Origin: Hepsetus odoe
Lineage: Eukaryota; Chordata; Actinopteri; Characiformes; Hepsetidae
Length of the DNA: 64,000 bases
NCBI GenBank assembly: GCA_017165825.1
Contig: CM029370.1
Span: 23,436,673-23,500,672 of the forward strand
Reading direction: 5' to 3'
Part shown: positions 1 to 13,500 of the stretch, in pieces
Layout of the letters: each line of letters starts with the position of its first letter
How positions within the stretch are numbered: the first letter of the stretch is position 1
Made by a program: the position numbers and the translations under genes
Notes under the pieces: model-generated
The model's database searches: none
Told to the model about the DNA's origin: nothing
Seen by the model: the letters and a program-made list of their open reading frames with translations, nothing else

Positions 1-213
1 CTATTTAAGCCTCCCTTCTGGAAATCTGACATACGACCTCTTATCAGACAGTCAATCCTCCTGTTGCTTTAAGCACCTGTTTTAAGCCACAGTTGTCTGA
101 TTAAATTCTGCTTTTTGAAATAGCTCCTTCCATGCCAGTTAAGGGCTTAAGGTTGCAGTAAGCCCCTACTGCTGCTGACCTTTCTGGGGGGCAAGCCAGA
201 GAGTCCACCATGT

Positions 214-428
214 GAAAGTGAAAGTGACCATTCTTGTCGTTGTGAGAACACGGCACAGCACACAGTGAACCACAACAAAATTACACCTCTGCATTTTACC
301 CACACACATACAAACACGTGCAGCAGGGGGCAGCCCGGGGAGCAGTGATGGGGACTGTACCTTGCTCAAAGTTACCTCAGGGCAACCTTCCGGTGCCAAA
401 ACCCAATCCACTAGACCACCACTGCCCC
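214..428 (-). mobile_element. Type A tRNA-derived SINE
   Basis: Read on the minus strand it starts GGGGCAGTGGTGGTCTAGTG (A-box-like), continues with the usual body (CTTGAGCAAGGTAC-like, CATCACTGCTCCCCGG, GCTGCCCCCTGCTGCACG), and ends in TCACTTTCACTTTCACA. The same layout recurs more than ten times in the window. Non-autonomous; it would need a partner LINE. Confidence 0.85.
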
Positions 429-631
429 AAAAATGTCAAGGCCAAAAATGAGGTCTGAAGAGGTCTGCTGCATCCCTCTGATGTAGACAGTTTCCATAAA
501 CAAGAAGTCAGATTTGCCTCCCTGTACTTTTCTTATACTGTTCATTAAAAGGTTCTTCAGAGAAACAAGACAAGCTAATGATGATTTCACGTAGAGACCT
601 TCAGGACAAATGTCCTGCACTAATTTGACAA

Positions 632-840
632 ACATTTACATTTACGGCATTTAACAGACGCTCTTATCCAGAGCGACTTCCATGTCCTAATTACAGGGAC
701 AGTCCCCCTGGAGCAACTCAGGGTTAAGGGTCTTGCTCAGGGACCCAGTGGTGGTAGTGCTGGAGGTAGGATTTGAACCTGGGACCTCTTGAGCCATAGG
801 ACCATAGGCAAATATCCTACCACTAGACCACCACCACCCC
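632..840 (-). mobile_element. Type B tRNA-derived SINE
   Basis: The minus-strand head is GGGGTGGTGGTGGTCTAGTG with a B-box-like GGTTCAAATCC. The tail on the plus strand begins ACATTTACATTTACGGCATT and includes CGCTCTTATCCAGAGCGACTT. This sequence is widespread in teleost genomes. Other copies are at 40169, 42165 and 56936. Confidence 0.85.
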
Positions 841-2172
841 TCGCCTTGACCAAGAGCGAGTGGACATTTGTTTGAGCCTCAGTTAACTGTCATCCTCTGT
901 CTTTGCCTTAATCTTTCTTGTTCCAGTTTTTGTGGACTTGCATGACCGGCCTTAATAAAAATGGAACGTTGTCAGAAAAACAGGAAATACTTTCTTCAGA
1001 CAGAGTTCAGATAAACTACAGTAGTGTCAGATGAAATTCTTCAAAGATGAATTCAGTGTATCTATGAAAAAAAGTTTGTAAGCCCACAAGTTTAAGAATG
1101 CCACATGATAGAGGATACTGTTGAAAATATTAAATAATGTTGAAGAAATACATAAAATGATAACAAAAAAGTACATTGCAGGGGGAGAGAAAGCCCCTTT
1201 CTTTGAAAAGGAACAAAAAAATAAGTGTTACACAAAGATGTCAACGGGCTTGTAAGAAAATCTGAGATTGAAAATCTTTCTGAAACTGTGAGTGTGGTGA
1301 ATGTGCAGTGCTGGAAGTTTTAGTTATTTTTATTATAAAATCTGAGTCACAAAAAAGTGAGCCGCAATGTGGTGTATAAAATTTTTTCTAAGAGATTTTA
1401 ATTCAGTGTAAGCTAACTAAGCAGTCTAAGCACTGTCAAGATGACCAACAGCCTCATTAGAGCAAGAGTCAATGATGACAATGGCTGGACCAGAATTCCT
1501 TCCTGGGTGCCTTCATGGCTGCAGGGTCCCAGTCATTCCTTTGTGCTTGATGATGCCGAATTTCAATTGATTGATTAATCACTGCTTTAATCACTGCTTT
1601 GCCAGCTTTTTCGCATCACCAGCATGATGATGTAATATATATGAATTAAGGTGAATCTTTCTGTTTTTGTCATGGCTTTGTCACTTCTCGACATTAAAAC
1701 CGAGTCACTGATCTGTTGACAGAGTGGAAGTAGAACGAAAATGACTTTTACCGTAATGAATTAATGAAGAAGTTGTGTCATTAGAACAGGCCTTAAAACA
1801 CTACAATTCAAAGTGGTAGGAGTAATGTTTTGGTGAATTAAGCCAATGGGATGATATAAAAAACTATTATTAGGATCTCTATTCCGTGTCTTGGCTTGGT
1901 GGCTCATGCCCTGATTAACATGTCATAACTCACCTGTTCCTCTAATCCATATACGCTCTTTGTCTGCTGTGTCCACACATCGATTTATCCATCAGCCCTG
2001 CTATCCATTCTGCCGTAATCATCCTCCCATCCATCTTAGCAGATTTAATGTGTGGACTACTCAAGCTTTCTTTGTTATCTTTAGATACTGCTTCATTGCT
2101 GTCTAATGTCCAGGACTGCTGTTTTTGTTCTGACTGTAAAAAGTACGAAAGTAGATATACATGCTAGTGAGT

Positions 2173-2199
2173 ACACACACACACACACACACACACACA
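2173..2199. repeat. (CA)n microsatellite
   Basis: A run of about 13 CA units with flanking GTA. Confidence 0.95.
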
Positions 2200-2508
2200 T
2201 GCACTAACCAAATCTCTTTGAAGTCCAGCAGAATGAGCAGAGGGGGCTCCTCTGTGCTCATGAAGTATTCATGTCATATGAAATGAGGGTGTGTGCGGGA
2301 GTATGTGCCATATATGTGACTGAAGTGTGTTTGGAGGGTTGAGAGAAAAGTGGGAAAGAGTGTGCGTATGCAGGTGCGAGACGGAAAGCACATGTGAGTG
2401 TATGCATGCTGCCTTCAGAGTGGCTTTGCGCAGCAGTTGTGCATCACTGCTGCGGCTGAGAAGTGAGTGGGAAGGAAGGGGGCAGGGCTGGGAGGAGAAA
2501 TAGCGTGC

Positions 2509-2513
<5 letters not shown>

Positions 2514-2541
<28 letters not shown>
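2514..2541. repeat. (GA)n tract in candidate kif26a leader
   Basis: An uninterrupted GA run ending in AGGTGAGAGCG. The run could bind GAGA-type factors or act as a purine-rich promoter tract (inference). Its end matches a splice donor. Confidence 0.9.
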
Positions 2542-3625
2542 GTGAGAGCGACGCGCAGATTGAGGAAGACGTGGAGCGGAGAAAGGGAGCGAAGAGAGAG
2601 GGAGAGGAGGGACCGTTGGACCTCTGCCAGGGTTTCCCAGCAACAGCGGCAGCAGGAGTTGCCTCCTTTTCCCACCTCCTGGTGGACCTGCTGTTCCGCT
2701 GTGGGATTTTCCACCCTCCTGGACTCCTGTCATCCTTCAGCGAGAGGAGAGAGAGGGAAGCGAGGGAGCGGAGCAGAGCAGAGGAGAAGGGAGGCGCGCC
2801 CCTGCTGAACTGAGTCTCTGCAGAGGGCTGGACTGAGGGTTCCAGAGAAGGGGAAAGAGAGGAAAAAGACAGAAAGTGATGACAGAAGAGAGAAAAAGTA
2901 GATCGAGGGTTAGAAAAATGGTGTGGTATAGTTTAGCATAGTATTGTAGTGCATTAGAATACTGCCTATTGTACTACATTGCATTTTTGCATTATATCAT
3001 AGCATAGTTTCCTGCTGACACTGTACATAGTGGGGAGAAAATGGGGTTAGAGAGTTAGAAACAGAAAAAAGGAGAGAAAAGGGGAAAGTCAGAGAGAAGA
3101 AATTGACTTGAGCAGATAGTTACAGTAAGGGATCACAAATAGGGCCACTGGGACACACAAGTCAAGACAGGTGGATAAACGGAAAGGCAAAAAAGAGCCC
3201 TGGGAAATCTTTGGGAAATTCTTCATTTACGCTTTTCCCATCACCTGTAACAATTTGCCGGACCCAAGTGTTGCTAACATAGAAGATGCATCTCTGCTAG
3301 ATCATTCTTCACACTGGGAAACTTTTCCAGGTTCATGATGAACTTTACAGACCGGTTGCTGCTTTATTTTTTCCCATGCTGCAGTTTGGTCTCTCAATCT
3401 ACTTCCTACTTCAGTTACCTGAGGTGCTGATGAGAGCCCGATCCTCCAGTGCCCATCTTTCACCCCCACCCCTGGCACCCCTGACTCAGCCGACTCTTTT
3501 CCTCTGCTTGACTCTGCCTTGGATGTGTAATAAGGACATGGAGTGCTTTGGTGAAGGTGAGGGACAGATGAAGATGAAGCCATCTCCCTCAGTTGTTGCG
3601 CTATTATGAACTCTAAGAAGGGACA

Positions 3626-3642
3626 ATGGACTGGAGAGAACT
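3626..3642 (+). CDS. kif26a: kif26a coding segment 1 (alternative start exon, MDWRE + split L)
   Basis: The sequence is acaATGg, with A at -3 and G at +4, a favourable context. It is followed by GAC TGG AGA GAA CT and the donor GTAAGT at 3643. An in-frame TAA at 3614-3616 means the ATG must be the N-terminus if this exon is used. The two trailing bases join the single leading G of exon 2 to give Leu, so the protein would start MDWREL then AAQKLN. Phase fits exactly, but use of this exon needs transcript evidence. Exons encoding the longer N-terminus may lie before base 1. Confidence 0.6.
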
Positions 3643-4133
3643 GTAAGTACACTCATTTGTGGGCTTCATTTGATGTTAGGTGCATGTCCCATCTGCTCCC
3701 ATTCTAATACTCCACTTCTCCCTCTGTCTTGTTTCTTCAAGTGCCTTATAGGCTGACCTGAAAGCATCAGTCGATTCTTTTAATTTGGACTTTGGTTGTT
3801 CTTGCTGTAACTTTGCAGTAAAATGTTACAGATGTTGCTTCTGATAGTCCCCCTGCGCTGCTGCATGATGAAGCACGGGAGGGGGATTTAACAGGTGGCT
3901 GCATCAAAGCCTAGTCTAGCATGTCTGAGCTCAGTCTAGCATGGTGTTTGCTTTTAACCCACATGGGTCAGTGAACCCTGCTGGATTCTGATATCTCAAT
4001 TTGGTGTGTTCATGTGTCAGAGCTGCTTGCTTTATGGGGTGTATTAGAGTTCTACTTGGAGAGAATATAGAGCGCACTGTTCTGCCGGCTCAGTCCAGTG
4101 AGTGGGTGTGGATCCTTCTCTTTATGGTGGAGT

Positions 4134-4191
<58 letters not shown>

Positions 4192-4558
4192 ATGAGCAAG
4201 GTGAGCTTTCACGCAGGGAAGGCTTTGTCTCTAGAGGTGGGTCTGGGGCAAGAAAACCCGCCTACTCTCCCTTTGCTTTTCATTCTGCCCTTGTTTTCAT
4301 CTGAACTCCCTCCCTCCTTCTCAGCCTGCCGCCCTCATTCACACCTCTCATGGAAATTCAATATTTCTGCCTGGGAGAATAAAACTGGCATTCAGGAGAT
4401 TCATGCCAGGATGTGTCTCTCTCCATTTGATTATTGCATTTTTAATGTGACTGTATGAAACCTCAACTCCCCAAATATTAATACCATGATAAAGGCTGCA
4501 GGTTCTCAGAATTTTTGCAGAATTTAATGTGTTGCTGCTCTCTCTCTCACTTATCATT

Positions 4559-4589
<31 letters not shown>

Positions 4590-7500
4590 CTCTGTCATTG
4601 TTTCTGTCAAACTCTCTCTTTCCTTTCTCTGCCTCGGTTCTTTTTCTCTGTCTATTGCTTTCTCTCACAAACTCTCTACCAGTCTTTTCACACATATACT
4701 ACATGTAATCTAGCGTTTATTCCCTCTCTTTTTCTTCTTTCTCTTTTTTCCTCTCACGTTCATGTTTGCACACACACACACACACACACGCGCGGTCTCA
4801 TGAGGGCCTTTCTCTGCGTCCTTCACGGAGGCTGTAATTACACAGTGTATTCTGTGATTTTGCACCCCTGAAGAAACTGCAATGAGGGAAGTGGGCTGAT
4901 AAAGGAGGGAGAGAGAAAAGGAGGGGGGCATAGGAAAATACACACAGTGATCCTACTGGCCTTTGACTTTTGCACAATTCTGTCTGTAGCTATATACTAT
5001 ATATTCCATATATATTTCATATGCAGTGCTGTCATGTATTTAATAGACAGTCATTTTATCCCTTTTATGATAAAGTTCCTCTTTTTTTAATCCATCAATC
5101 CACTTACTAACCAGAGTCTGTTGGAGGAGCCTGTCCCATAGGTTGAAAGGCAGAGGTTCACCTTAGACAGTCTTATTCATTTCATTCGTTCTGCATTTAG
5201 CAGAATTCTGTTGCTGAGTTCTCCGGTCTCTTAGAAGTTGGATGCATTTCAGTTGAATCCTTATAAAATATTGAGTCTCACCAGTCCACAAAACCTTCCT
5301 CAGATGTCCAGTTTGGGGGTTTTTGTGCAGATGTTCTTCTGTCTGGACTTTCCTGGATGGAAACACTTGTTTTTTCAAATCTGTGAGAGTGTTTTTTTTA
5401 GCAGATCTCGTTAATGAGGTTACATTTTTCCAATCTTCAACTCATTTTTTACATTTGTTTTGGAAACTTTTTCTCCATTCTAAGAGATCCCTCCTTTCCA
5501 TATGATTTCTGTGTCTGTACTTGTTTCTGATATGCAAAATGACCAATAAGGCTTTAAAGAGGCATGTAAGGATGTCAAGGACTACAAACTACAAACTGAA
5601 GAAAGATGTGCTGAAGTTTCAGACTGTTTGATTGGTGATGTAATATGGCGGTTTGTGTACAGGATGTGCTGATGCAGCATGTTTTTAGTTTTGACTTATG
5701 TTTGGGATGGATTTATGGAAAGAAGTGTCAGTCAGAGCTTATGGACAGCTTTAGTTGGGAGCACCCAAGTGTAGCTAGTTATGTTTCAGATTGGAAGTAG
5801 GTGTGATTGCTGTGGCAGTAGGTTGGACAAAATAAGATATGTTGGTTGTTTCTCACTCACTCGTCTTTTTTATGTAACTTAAACTGAGGGACTGAGAATA
5901 AAGTGGAAAACAAAGGGTTAACAGGCTAATTAACCACTCTCACTGGTTCATATATACTACAAAATGTTATTGGAATTTTAAACACTAAAATTATTTGCCA
6001 AGTCATTGATACTAAAATGCGTATCTACTGAAATACATTTTTCAGTTAAAGTTCTTCGACACATGTTTAGTAAAGCGCACGAATAAGCTTTGAATCACAA
6101 AGAAAACACCTTAAAGACACAAAGATTTAAAAGACGTTTTCAGCTTACTTCAATATCAACTGCCTCTAAGAAACCCAAAGTCCTCTCAGACCTCTATGTC
6201 TCCAGATCTGATCAACAGTAGATCAGATAAAGGTGAGACTCCCTCTTGTGGGAGATCTTCAGACTGCTAAGCGTGGGCTCAAAAATGAACTGTTTACTGA
6301 TGAAACGGTGAAAGATATTTGTCGAGAAGAAAAAATGTGTAGTAATTGTGACATCCATAAAACACATCGATAGCTAATGCTGATATCTGATGAATTTTCC
6401 ATTTCCTGAATTGTTTAATGAAAATGTTCTCCTCTTGCAGCCATGATTCTGATCTTGGGAACTGTCAGCAGACGAAAGCACAGTATCTGATTATCTCCAG
6501 TGTTTAGTTGTGGTCAGTGTTTGTGTGATGAGACCATGGCAAAAATCCAAAATCCAAAGATGGCAGGATGCTGAGAGTTTCTGCAAAGATCCAAATAAAA
6601 AGAACACACAATTGACTTACTTAACTTGAACTAAATTGAATCAGTCAGTTGAGTAAATTTGTTGTTGTTTCTTGCGTTCCTTTTTACAGGGCTGCTCAGA
6701 AGCTAAACCTCTCCAAGCGGAAGAAACCGCACCTCCCTCCACCCCCCTCCCCACCCGACCCGGACGAGCCGTTCTTCTATACCGAGGGTTTCAGTGCCAC
6801 CCTGCAGGTCTCCCCGCCACCTGTCCCACCATGCCTGCTCAGGGCCGGCTCAAAGGTCAAGGACAGCCCCGGGATGGGAAAGGTACAGCCATATTCCAAA
6901 GCTAATGGTTCAAACTGTGTGGTTTTTCCGTGACATTTAGAAGACAACAATGTACTGTTATTTATCATGAAGCTTACTTCAACATTTTCTTTGGGTGACA
7001 ACAATCTACTGCTTTGTCTCATTATTGCAGCTCAAGAATGCTCTGTAAGAGCATTGAATTTGGCCAGTTGTCAAGTTAGTATCAAAGCAGGCTGTGTCTG
7101 ACACTTCAGGACAGACCACTTGTCCCCATTCCCAGGCTACTGGAATTCCAAGAAGCTCCTTTGGAATACCAGACACATTTCTGTCTCTGAGCTTCTAACA
7201 GCTAGTGGGAGTGGGAAAGTGAACAATCCAGTCAAAAGGTCATATCGGAGGACCAGTGGATGAAAGAGGAAGTTCTCTCTCAGAATGGATCTCTGTATGA
7301 GTGCGGCAGTCAAGGAGGCTGAGTTAATGGAAACACTGTCTTGGAAGAAAAATCTATTAATCACAATAAGATCACATTGTCTTATGATTATGACTCATAG
7401 GCACACAATCAGACACACAGATATGCAATAGCATACTTGACATGCCCTAACATGACATCATGTCAGATAAATTGTTAGTAAAGTTCCTGTGCCATGCTTG

Positions 7501-10500
7501 TGTACTTACTTAGTTATCATGATCATCTGAAGAACACTTTAAACTTCAGGCTTGATAATCAGTTATTAATAAACTCATGTTGATTATTCAGTAGAAAGTC
7601 TTAATATAACTGATATGGTAGCTGCAGTAAAACTAAGCTGGGAAAAACAACCGATGTTTTTGAGGAGGATCATGCAAGAAGCTCCACATTAAACCACAGC
7701 ACCCCATAATTCTTCGTTTCTACTTTGAAAACTTTGTTTTCGTTTAGGATTTGTTGGCAGATCTGTTTTATGTGACTCCTCCATCTGAAAAACGCTTTCT
7801 CCACATGTCTCAGTTGAAACACTCTACAGCTGCCTTCTTTACCTTTCTCTGAAGAAGCCAGAGAAATGTGACCTCTGACCTCCTTTTGGTCAAAGTTCTG
7901 AAGAAGATCTTCAAAGCAGTGACAGTCTTACTCTGCAGGCTATTTATGTTGTAAACACTTGCTTCATTGCTGCCCCTATTTGGTTGTAATTTAATTCCCT
8001 GTCTGGGAAAGCATCAAAATTACAGGTAGTTTTAGATATTAATGTCTGGAAAATGCAGGAATGTAAATGTAGCTACAATTACCAAGTTTGCAAGTAATAT
8101 TCAGTACTCATATTGAGTCCATATACTCACCCAGGGACGGTGCTGTGTTTCTTTGGGGCAGCCGTGGCCTAGTGGTTAGGGAGTTGGCCCCAAGTTCAGA
8201 AGATTGTGGGTATGAATCTTTGAATCTCTTACCAGTAGGTTGCCATGAGTCACCCTTGAGCAAGGTACCATCCCCATCACTGCTCCCCGGGCACTTTCAA
8301 TAGCTGCCCCTGGCTGCACGTGTGTGTGGGTAACATGCAGAGGTCTAATTTCGTTGTGTTTCACTGTGTGCTGTGCCGTGGTTCACAATGACAATGGTCA
8401 CTTTCATTTTCAATGGTAATAAATGGCAATGGTAATAAATATTATCAATTTAACTTACTCTATACACCAGCCCTTTGTGTGCCAAGCCTTGGTGTTTAAT
8501 CTTAGGGCAAGGCGATGTCACACAATAAATGAGTGAGGAGAACTGAAGTGCATTAGACACAGTCCTAATGTAGCTCAGCTAGTCATCATCTTCTTCATCC
8601 ACACTTCCTGTTCACTGGCTGTGTGGATGACATTGACAAGACATCTGCTTGTCTGTTTATAATAGAAACCTCACAGCGAATGCCCTGAAGAGTTGTTTGT
8701 GTGATACATGCTATCCATCTTTGTGTGATATCTTCAAACGTCTTCAAACAACTTGACTGACAAGCATTATTACAAGCTTAAACCCTACTTAAGTACCTCT
8801 AAGTTGGGTTAGCAACATGCTCCTGCCCCCATGGAGGTTTTGTGAGCTTGCACAGTCTATGCGGATCCCAAAACCCCCCAGTAAATGTACACATGATACA
8901 CCACATGTAAGTTTATTAAAGTAAAAAAGTGAAAGTGACTACTTTTCTATATGTTCATTGTGAACATACAGAAAAGAACACATTGAAACACAACGCAATT
9001 CTTTCTTTGCATTTTTACCCATCATGCAGAGCAGTCACTTATACGACGCCCAGGGTGCACTGATGGGGATGGTAACTTGCTCAAAGATGCCTCGTGGAAA
9101 CCTACTGGTCTGGGACTTTGACCTGTAACCTTCTGATCATTAGGCCCAATGCCTTACTTCTAAGTTATCTCTGCCCCATAAATTGGGAATTATCTCTAAG
9201 GATAGTCATTGAAGTGTGTTCCTATTGAGCAGATAAAGATACAATGTTCCTGGCATCAGCATCCCTGAAGAGTGTGGAGTAAAAGACCAGTTGATTCATA
9301 AACACTACCAGATGGTGCTTGTCTATTGCACCCTGCAGCCTACTGGGAGATGGTTTCTCACAACCATTGTACAAAGGGCAATGACATCAGACACCTTAGA
9401 TTAACTCCACTGAGGAGACCTCTCAGGACTCCTCAAATCCCTCAAGCAGGTTTGTCCTCACATCCCCTTTAAAGCAAGGTCCATAGAGCTTACTTTCATA
9501 ATCACTCAAGCTCCTGCTTCAAACACAAAGATTGTCTTAGAAATGCACAATAAACAACACAGGTGAACAGCTGCAAGATTTTAATTAGATTTACATCAAA
9601 AAAGCGGTGGAGTTCTAATGAGGTCCACTGTGCTGTGGTACATTTGCACAATGGCTCAATGAACTGCAGAGCCTGCTGAAACATAGAGGAGTGGATGTGA
9701 GTAGGTAAGCACTTATTTATAGGTAGAACAGACTTTTGTTGGAGGATTAGCCTACAGGGGGTGAAGTGTGGAAATGGTAACATTATTTCTGGGGATGATG
9801 GGGGTAGGAATATTGCTGTGCACTGGGATTAAGGCTAGAGTTGCCACATAACCAAATACTGTTTTTTATACCAAGTGCCCAATTACAATGCTCAATTTCC
9901 AAAAGTTGCTATGGCAACACATCACCTTAACATGGTTTCAAAGTACTAATGCACCTCGAAAATTGGAACATCAATGGTGTAAGATTTAAAATTACAGCAG
10001 CAGATGTTCATCTGAGCACAGGTGCCTTGATTCAACTGTAATGTGAGCCCTCAATGCTCCAGAATTTTAAGAGCCCATATCGCAGAAAACCACATTTCCT
10101 CCATTTTTGATATGAAAGAGTTTGATATGATAAATGTACAACATGTATCATCCAGTCCCCAGTCCAGACAGTCAGTTTATGCAAATAAAAGCAAAAACTG
10201 ACTATTTGGAACTGACTTGTATTCCTTTGTGATGTCACAAAAATAGACACATTAACATATATTTGCCTTTTCATCTTACAGGAAACTAGCACTGTAAGTT
10301 TCTTGTTGACGTTATAAAGAGTGTTAAACCAGGACTCTTTTTTGAATGAGGCTCATGAAAAAACAGAAACCAATCAGAACAGAGCTCATGGACATGGTTC
10401 AGTCTTAATTCTAAAGGACAAAGAAAGATGGGAAAATATTCAGTCAGCCAGACAAACCTTAAAATACACCTCAGGGAAAGAGAATATACAATTAAAAGGA

Positions 10501-13500
10501 AAAAAAAAACTCTGATGGTTTTAAATAGCACAGTGAAATAAAAGTAATCAGGAAACGCAAAACATGATACTAAGAGATTAAACGGCAAGTGTAAAAATAG
10601 TGCAGACTTTAATTTAGTGCAAACATTTGTGTTTGAGGGTCATGCCTCTGTCTTAAGGCTTATCATGGCCTTTCCACTCTTGGACCCTAAAGCAGTTTAA
10701 TAATATTTAGTGTAAACAGTGGAAAATTGCTGGACAACTGGCCACTGCGGTTGATGTTCTAATCAGCTCCAAGCGTTCCATCTCTGCAACAGTTTCATAC
10801 ATAACTAAAGGCATGGCAAGAAACACTTTATTTATATAAACATCAGTCATTTAGAATGCATTACTAATGAACAAATACAAAATGCAAGGCAATTAAAAGA
10901 TAAAAGGGAGTAGAAATTAAGATGTACTAACATAAAACATTAGATTAAAAAAAAGAAATCAAACTAAATCAAAAATAGATTTAAGAGAGGAATTGAAACT
11001 GGAAAATGCAATTTACATTCATTAGAACAAAGTGCAAGGAGAAAAATGCATCTTGCACCTGAATTTCATGCTAAAGGCTTGGTACATTCAGACAGTTCTA
11101 AAGCTGGGATTTCCCAGAAGTCCCAGTAGCTTCAGCATGGCCTCTTACTCTGTGGCATATTAGTCATCCAGCATGGCCTGCTAATGCATGGCCTGCCAGC
11201 CAGAGACCTCAGTATGGCCTCTTGGTCGAGTGAAGACTTTTCCTGAAGAGCTGTCCACCAAATGTGCTGAGATAGTCAGTCGAGGTGAAAATGCACATTC
11301 GCACTGGAGGACGCGTGAAGTCTGCTGAAATTCAGCTCCTGAGATTAGTGAAGAGTGAAGTAAATCATTTTAATGAGGAGGAGGGAGTTGGGCTTGTTTT
11401 TGGAAGTTTTTTCACGTCTGCAAGGGTGAGCATGGCTTTGAAGAGTTTTCTGTTCTAATCTTAAATCCAGTCCTGAGGTTATGAGGAAAATATCTTAACT
11501 GGATTGCCTGCGAATAAAGTTCCAGGAACATTAAGTAATAGAAATGCAACACGTTAGAAATGCAGTCTCAGCTGGAGACTCTTATCAGCTTGACCTACAT
11601 ATACTGGAACCAGTTGATACTCTGAAGAAGATGCAACTGAAGGATCAGATATGTATGATTCAGGTTGGATAACTTGCTTGTTTGTTTTTCTTTTTATTTA
11701 TTATATCTGAATCATGACTGGAGTGATGTAAGGGTGCTATTGAGCTTTGCGTGACAAAGAGAGTGGATGGATGTGTGCACAAATTGACACCTGTGCCTAG
11801 CAAAGAGTGGCCACAGATGGGAATGCCATTTTTGGGTGAGGACAGCTCTGTGTTCTTTTTGTACGTCATACTCTGGGAGCTATTCTCCAAGCCAAGCTGC
11901 AGCTGTACCCTCTGTTCTATAGGGATTCCTTAACTACACAGTGTTCCCATACTGCATCTCCAGCTGGATTTGGCACTTTCATGTCACTTGTTTTTTTTTT
12001 TTGCGAATTTTTTATCTTGCGAATTATCCATAAAATATCTTGCCATGTAACTTATCAAAGAAGGTGCCACAATGGAATGCATCCATTTCGGGGGAGTGGT
12101 GGCCTAGTAGTTAAAGACTAGACCCCATAATCAGAAGGTCATGGATTCAAATCCTGGAACATTAGATTGCACTGAGGTATCCTTGAGCAAGGTACCATCC
12201 CCATCACTGCTCCATGGGCACTGGATGTATGGCGGGTTAAATGGAGAAGAAGCATTTTGCTCCCTGTGTTCAGTGCAGTGCGTTTGAGGTGATAGTCACT
12301 TTCACTTTCACATTTTAAAAACTTGGATTGCTATTGGCCTCCAGGCAAGGAGAGGTTTGGAAAATAATTAATGCCTTAAAGTCCATTCAGTTGCGGAAAT
12401 TCAGTTTAAAACCTATCAGTACATATCTAGCCATTCCTAAAGCAATAAGTTACCTTTCATTCATGACAAAATCTGTGCTTGCTGGAAGGCTTTGGAGACA
12501 TTAATATCACCTTCACCTGCTGGAGAGTGAAATGCCGAATCTGTCACTTTTTGATTGGTGGCTGAGAAGCGGAAATGTCAGCTAGCTTTTCACAGTTCAA
12601 TCAAAACAGTGTAAATATCTTTTTTTCCCAAATGATTTATGTCCTGAAGCCCACAGGTAAAATAAAAAGTGCACTAGAAAGTATTTTATTGCATGTTAAA
12701 GCACATTATGGCAGGAAGGACTCTTCTTGTTGATGGAACATAGTGTGCATTTAGTGACTGCACTGAAAACGTGTGGAATTCACATGGGTGCTCCTCATGT
12801 CTGAGTGGTTAAATACGTTTCTCCCACACCATAAGGAATCTGTTTTATGAGAGGCGTTTTCTGCTTTTGGACAAATTTCTTAAGAAATGCCAGCCATAGT
12901 CTTGCCCTAGCGTTGGAAAATTGTGAAAGGTCCCCTTCTTACAGCATGACATCCTGGAATGTGGAATAAGTTAATGTCCTCCCATCTGCTGCCAAGATGC
13001 AGCCTTTCCAAGTGCTGGTGATGTGAGGGTAATCCCTGGCAAAGGAGCTGAAGCCCATTAGTGTTGCATGTTGTGTTCTGAACGGTTGCTTCATGCTGTA
13101 CTGGTCTTTAAGAGACAGATGTAGCATTACAATGGAAGCAGTATGATTGTATTTAGCATCATTATTATTTATGCATTGTTTGTCTGATTTCTCACTTACT
13201 GTGTACTTGTGTTTTCTACAGGTTAAAGTAATGGTGCGCATACGTCCCGCCAAAGGAGCATGGGACACATCCGAGTCCATGTCCTTCCTGAAGGTAGATG
13301 CTCATAAGAAACAGCTGACGTTTTGTGAACCTCCCATGAGCACTCATTCCAATGGAGGCCAGAAGCGCTTTTCTTCCACCAGTGCCCCTAAGACGTTTAA
13401 CTTTGATGCAGTCTTCACCCAGGATGCCTCACAAGTAAGTTCTTATGGTTTTGTTTTATTTTTGGGGTGTTGTAATGCTCTCTAATGAATAAAAAGTTGT

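Larger units (their letters stand above)
1..2394. other. Upstream sequence without a recognised gene
   Basis: Apart from a type A SINE (214-428), a type B SINE (632-840) and a CA microsatellite (2173-2199), this is AT-rich sequence with only short chance frames. It may be intron of a longer kif26a transcript or intergenic DNA. I found no exon encoding the missing kif26a N-terminus. Confidence 0.5.
2395..3642 (+). promoter_or_regulatory. kif26a: Candidate promoter and 5' leader of the short kif26a transcript
   Basis: Bases 2440-2830 are the most CpG- and purine-rich stretch of the first 13 kb, with a (GA)n tract at 2514-2541. Downstream sequence leads to an ATG at 3626 followed by a donor. 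The (GA)n tract ends in AG|GTGAGA (cut after 2541), a good donor, and ..CTGCTAG at 3300 is a possible acceptor, so the leader may be spliced. No TATA box was recognised. Several upstream ATGs occur, so translation may be weak. The transcription start is inferred, not shown. Confidence 0.35.
3643..6689 (+). other. kif26a: kif26a intron 1 (short-form transcript)
   Basis: The GTAAGT donor and TTTTTACAG acceptor are strong. Contents: (GT)n at 4137-4190, (CT)n at 4560-4585, (CA)n at 4769-4789 and a possible Tc1-like transposase fragment near 5160-5400. The rest is unremarkable. Confidence 0.6.
6883..13221 (+). other. kif26a: kif26a intron 2 (6.3 kb)
   Basis: The donor is GTACAG and the acceptor TTTTCTACAG. 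It contains type A SINEs at 8155-8410, 8928-9178 and 12090-12311. The remainder (for example 9200-12060 and 12320-13200) is AT-rich with no recognised gene. Confidence 0.85.

Noticed and set aside
2269..2813. Overlapping 100-150 codon frames on both strands around the GA tract
   Set aside because: Composed of Arg-Glu or Leu-Ser runs translated from (GA)n; no homology pattern and no conserved motif.
4001..4458. Frames rich in Cys-Val
   Set aside because: Translations of the (GT)n microsatellite.
8155..8240. A and B box sequences that look like tRNA genes
   Set aside because: They lie at SINE heads, lack a foldable cloverleaf with matching acceptor stem by eye, and recur with SINE tails.
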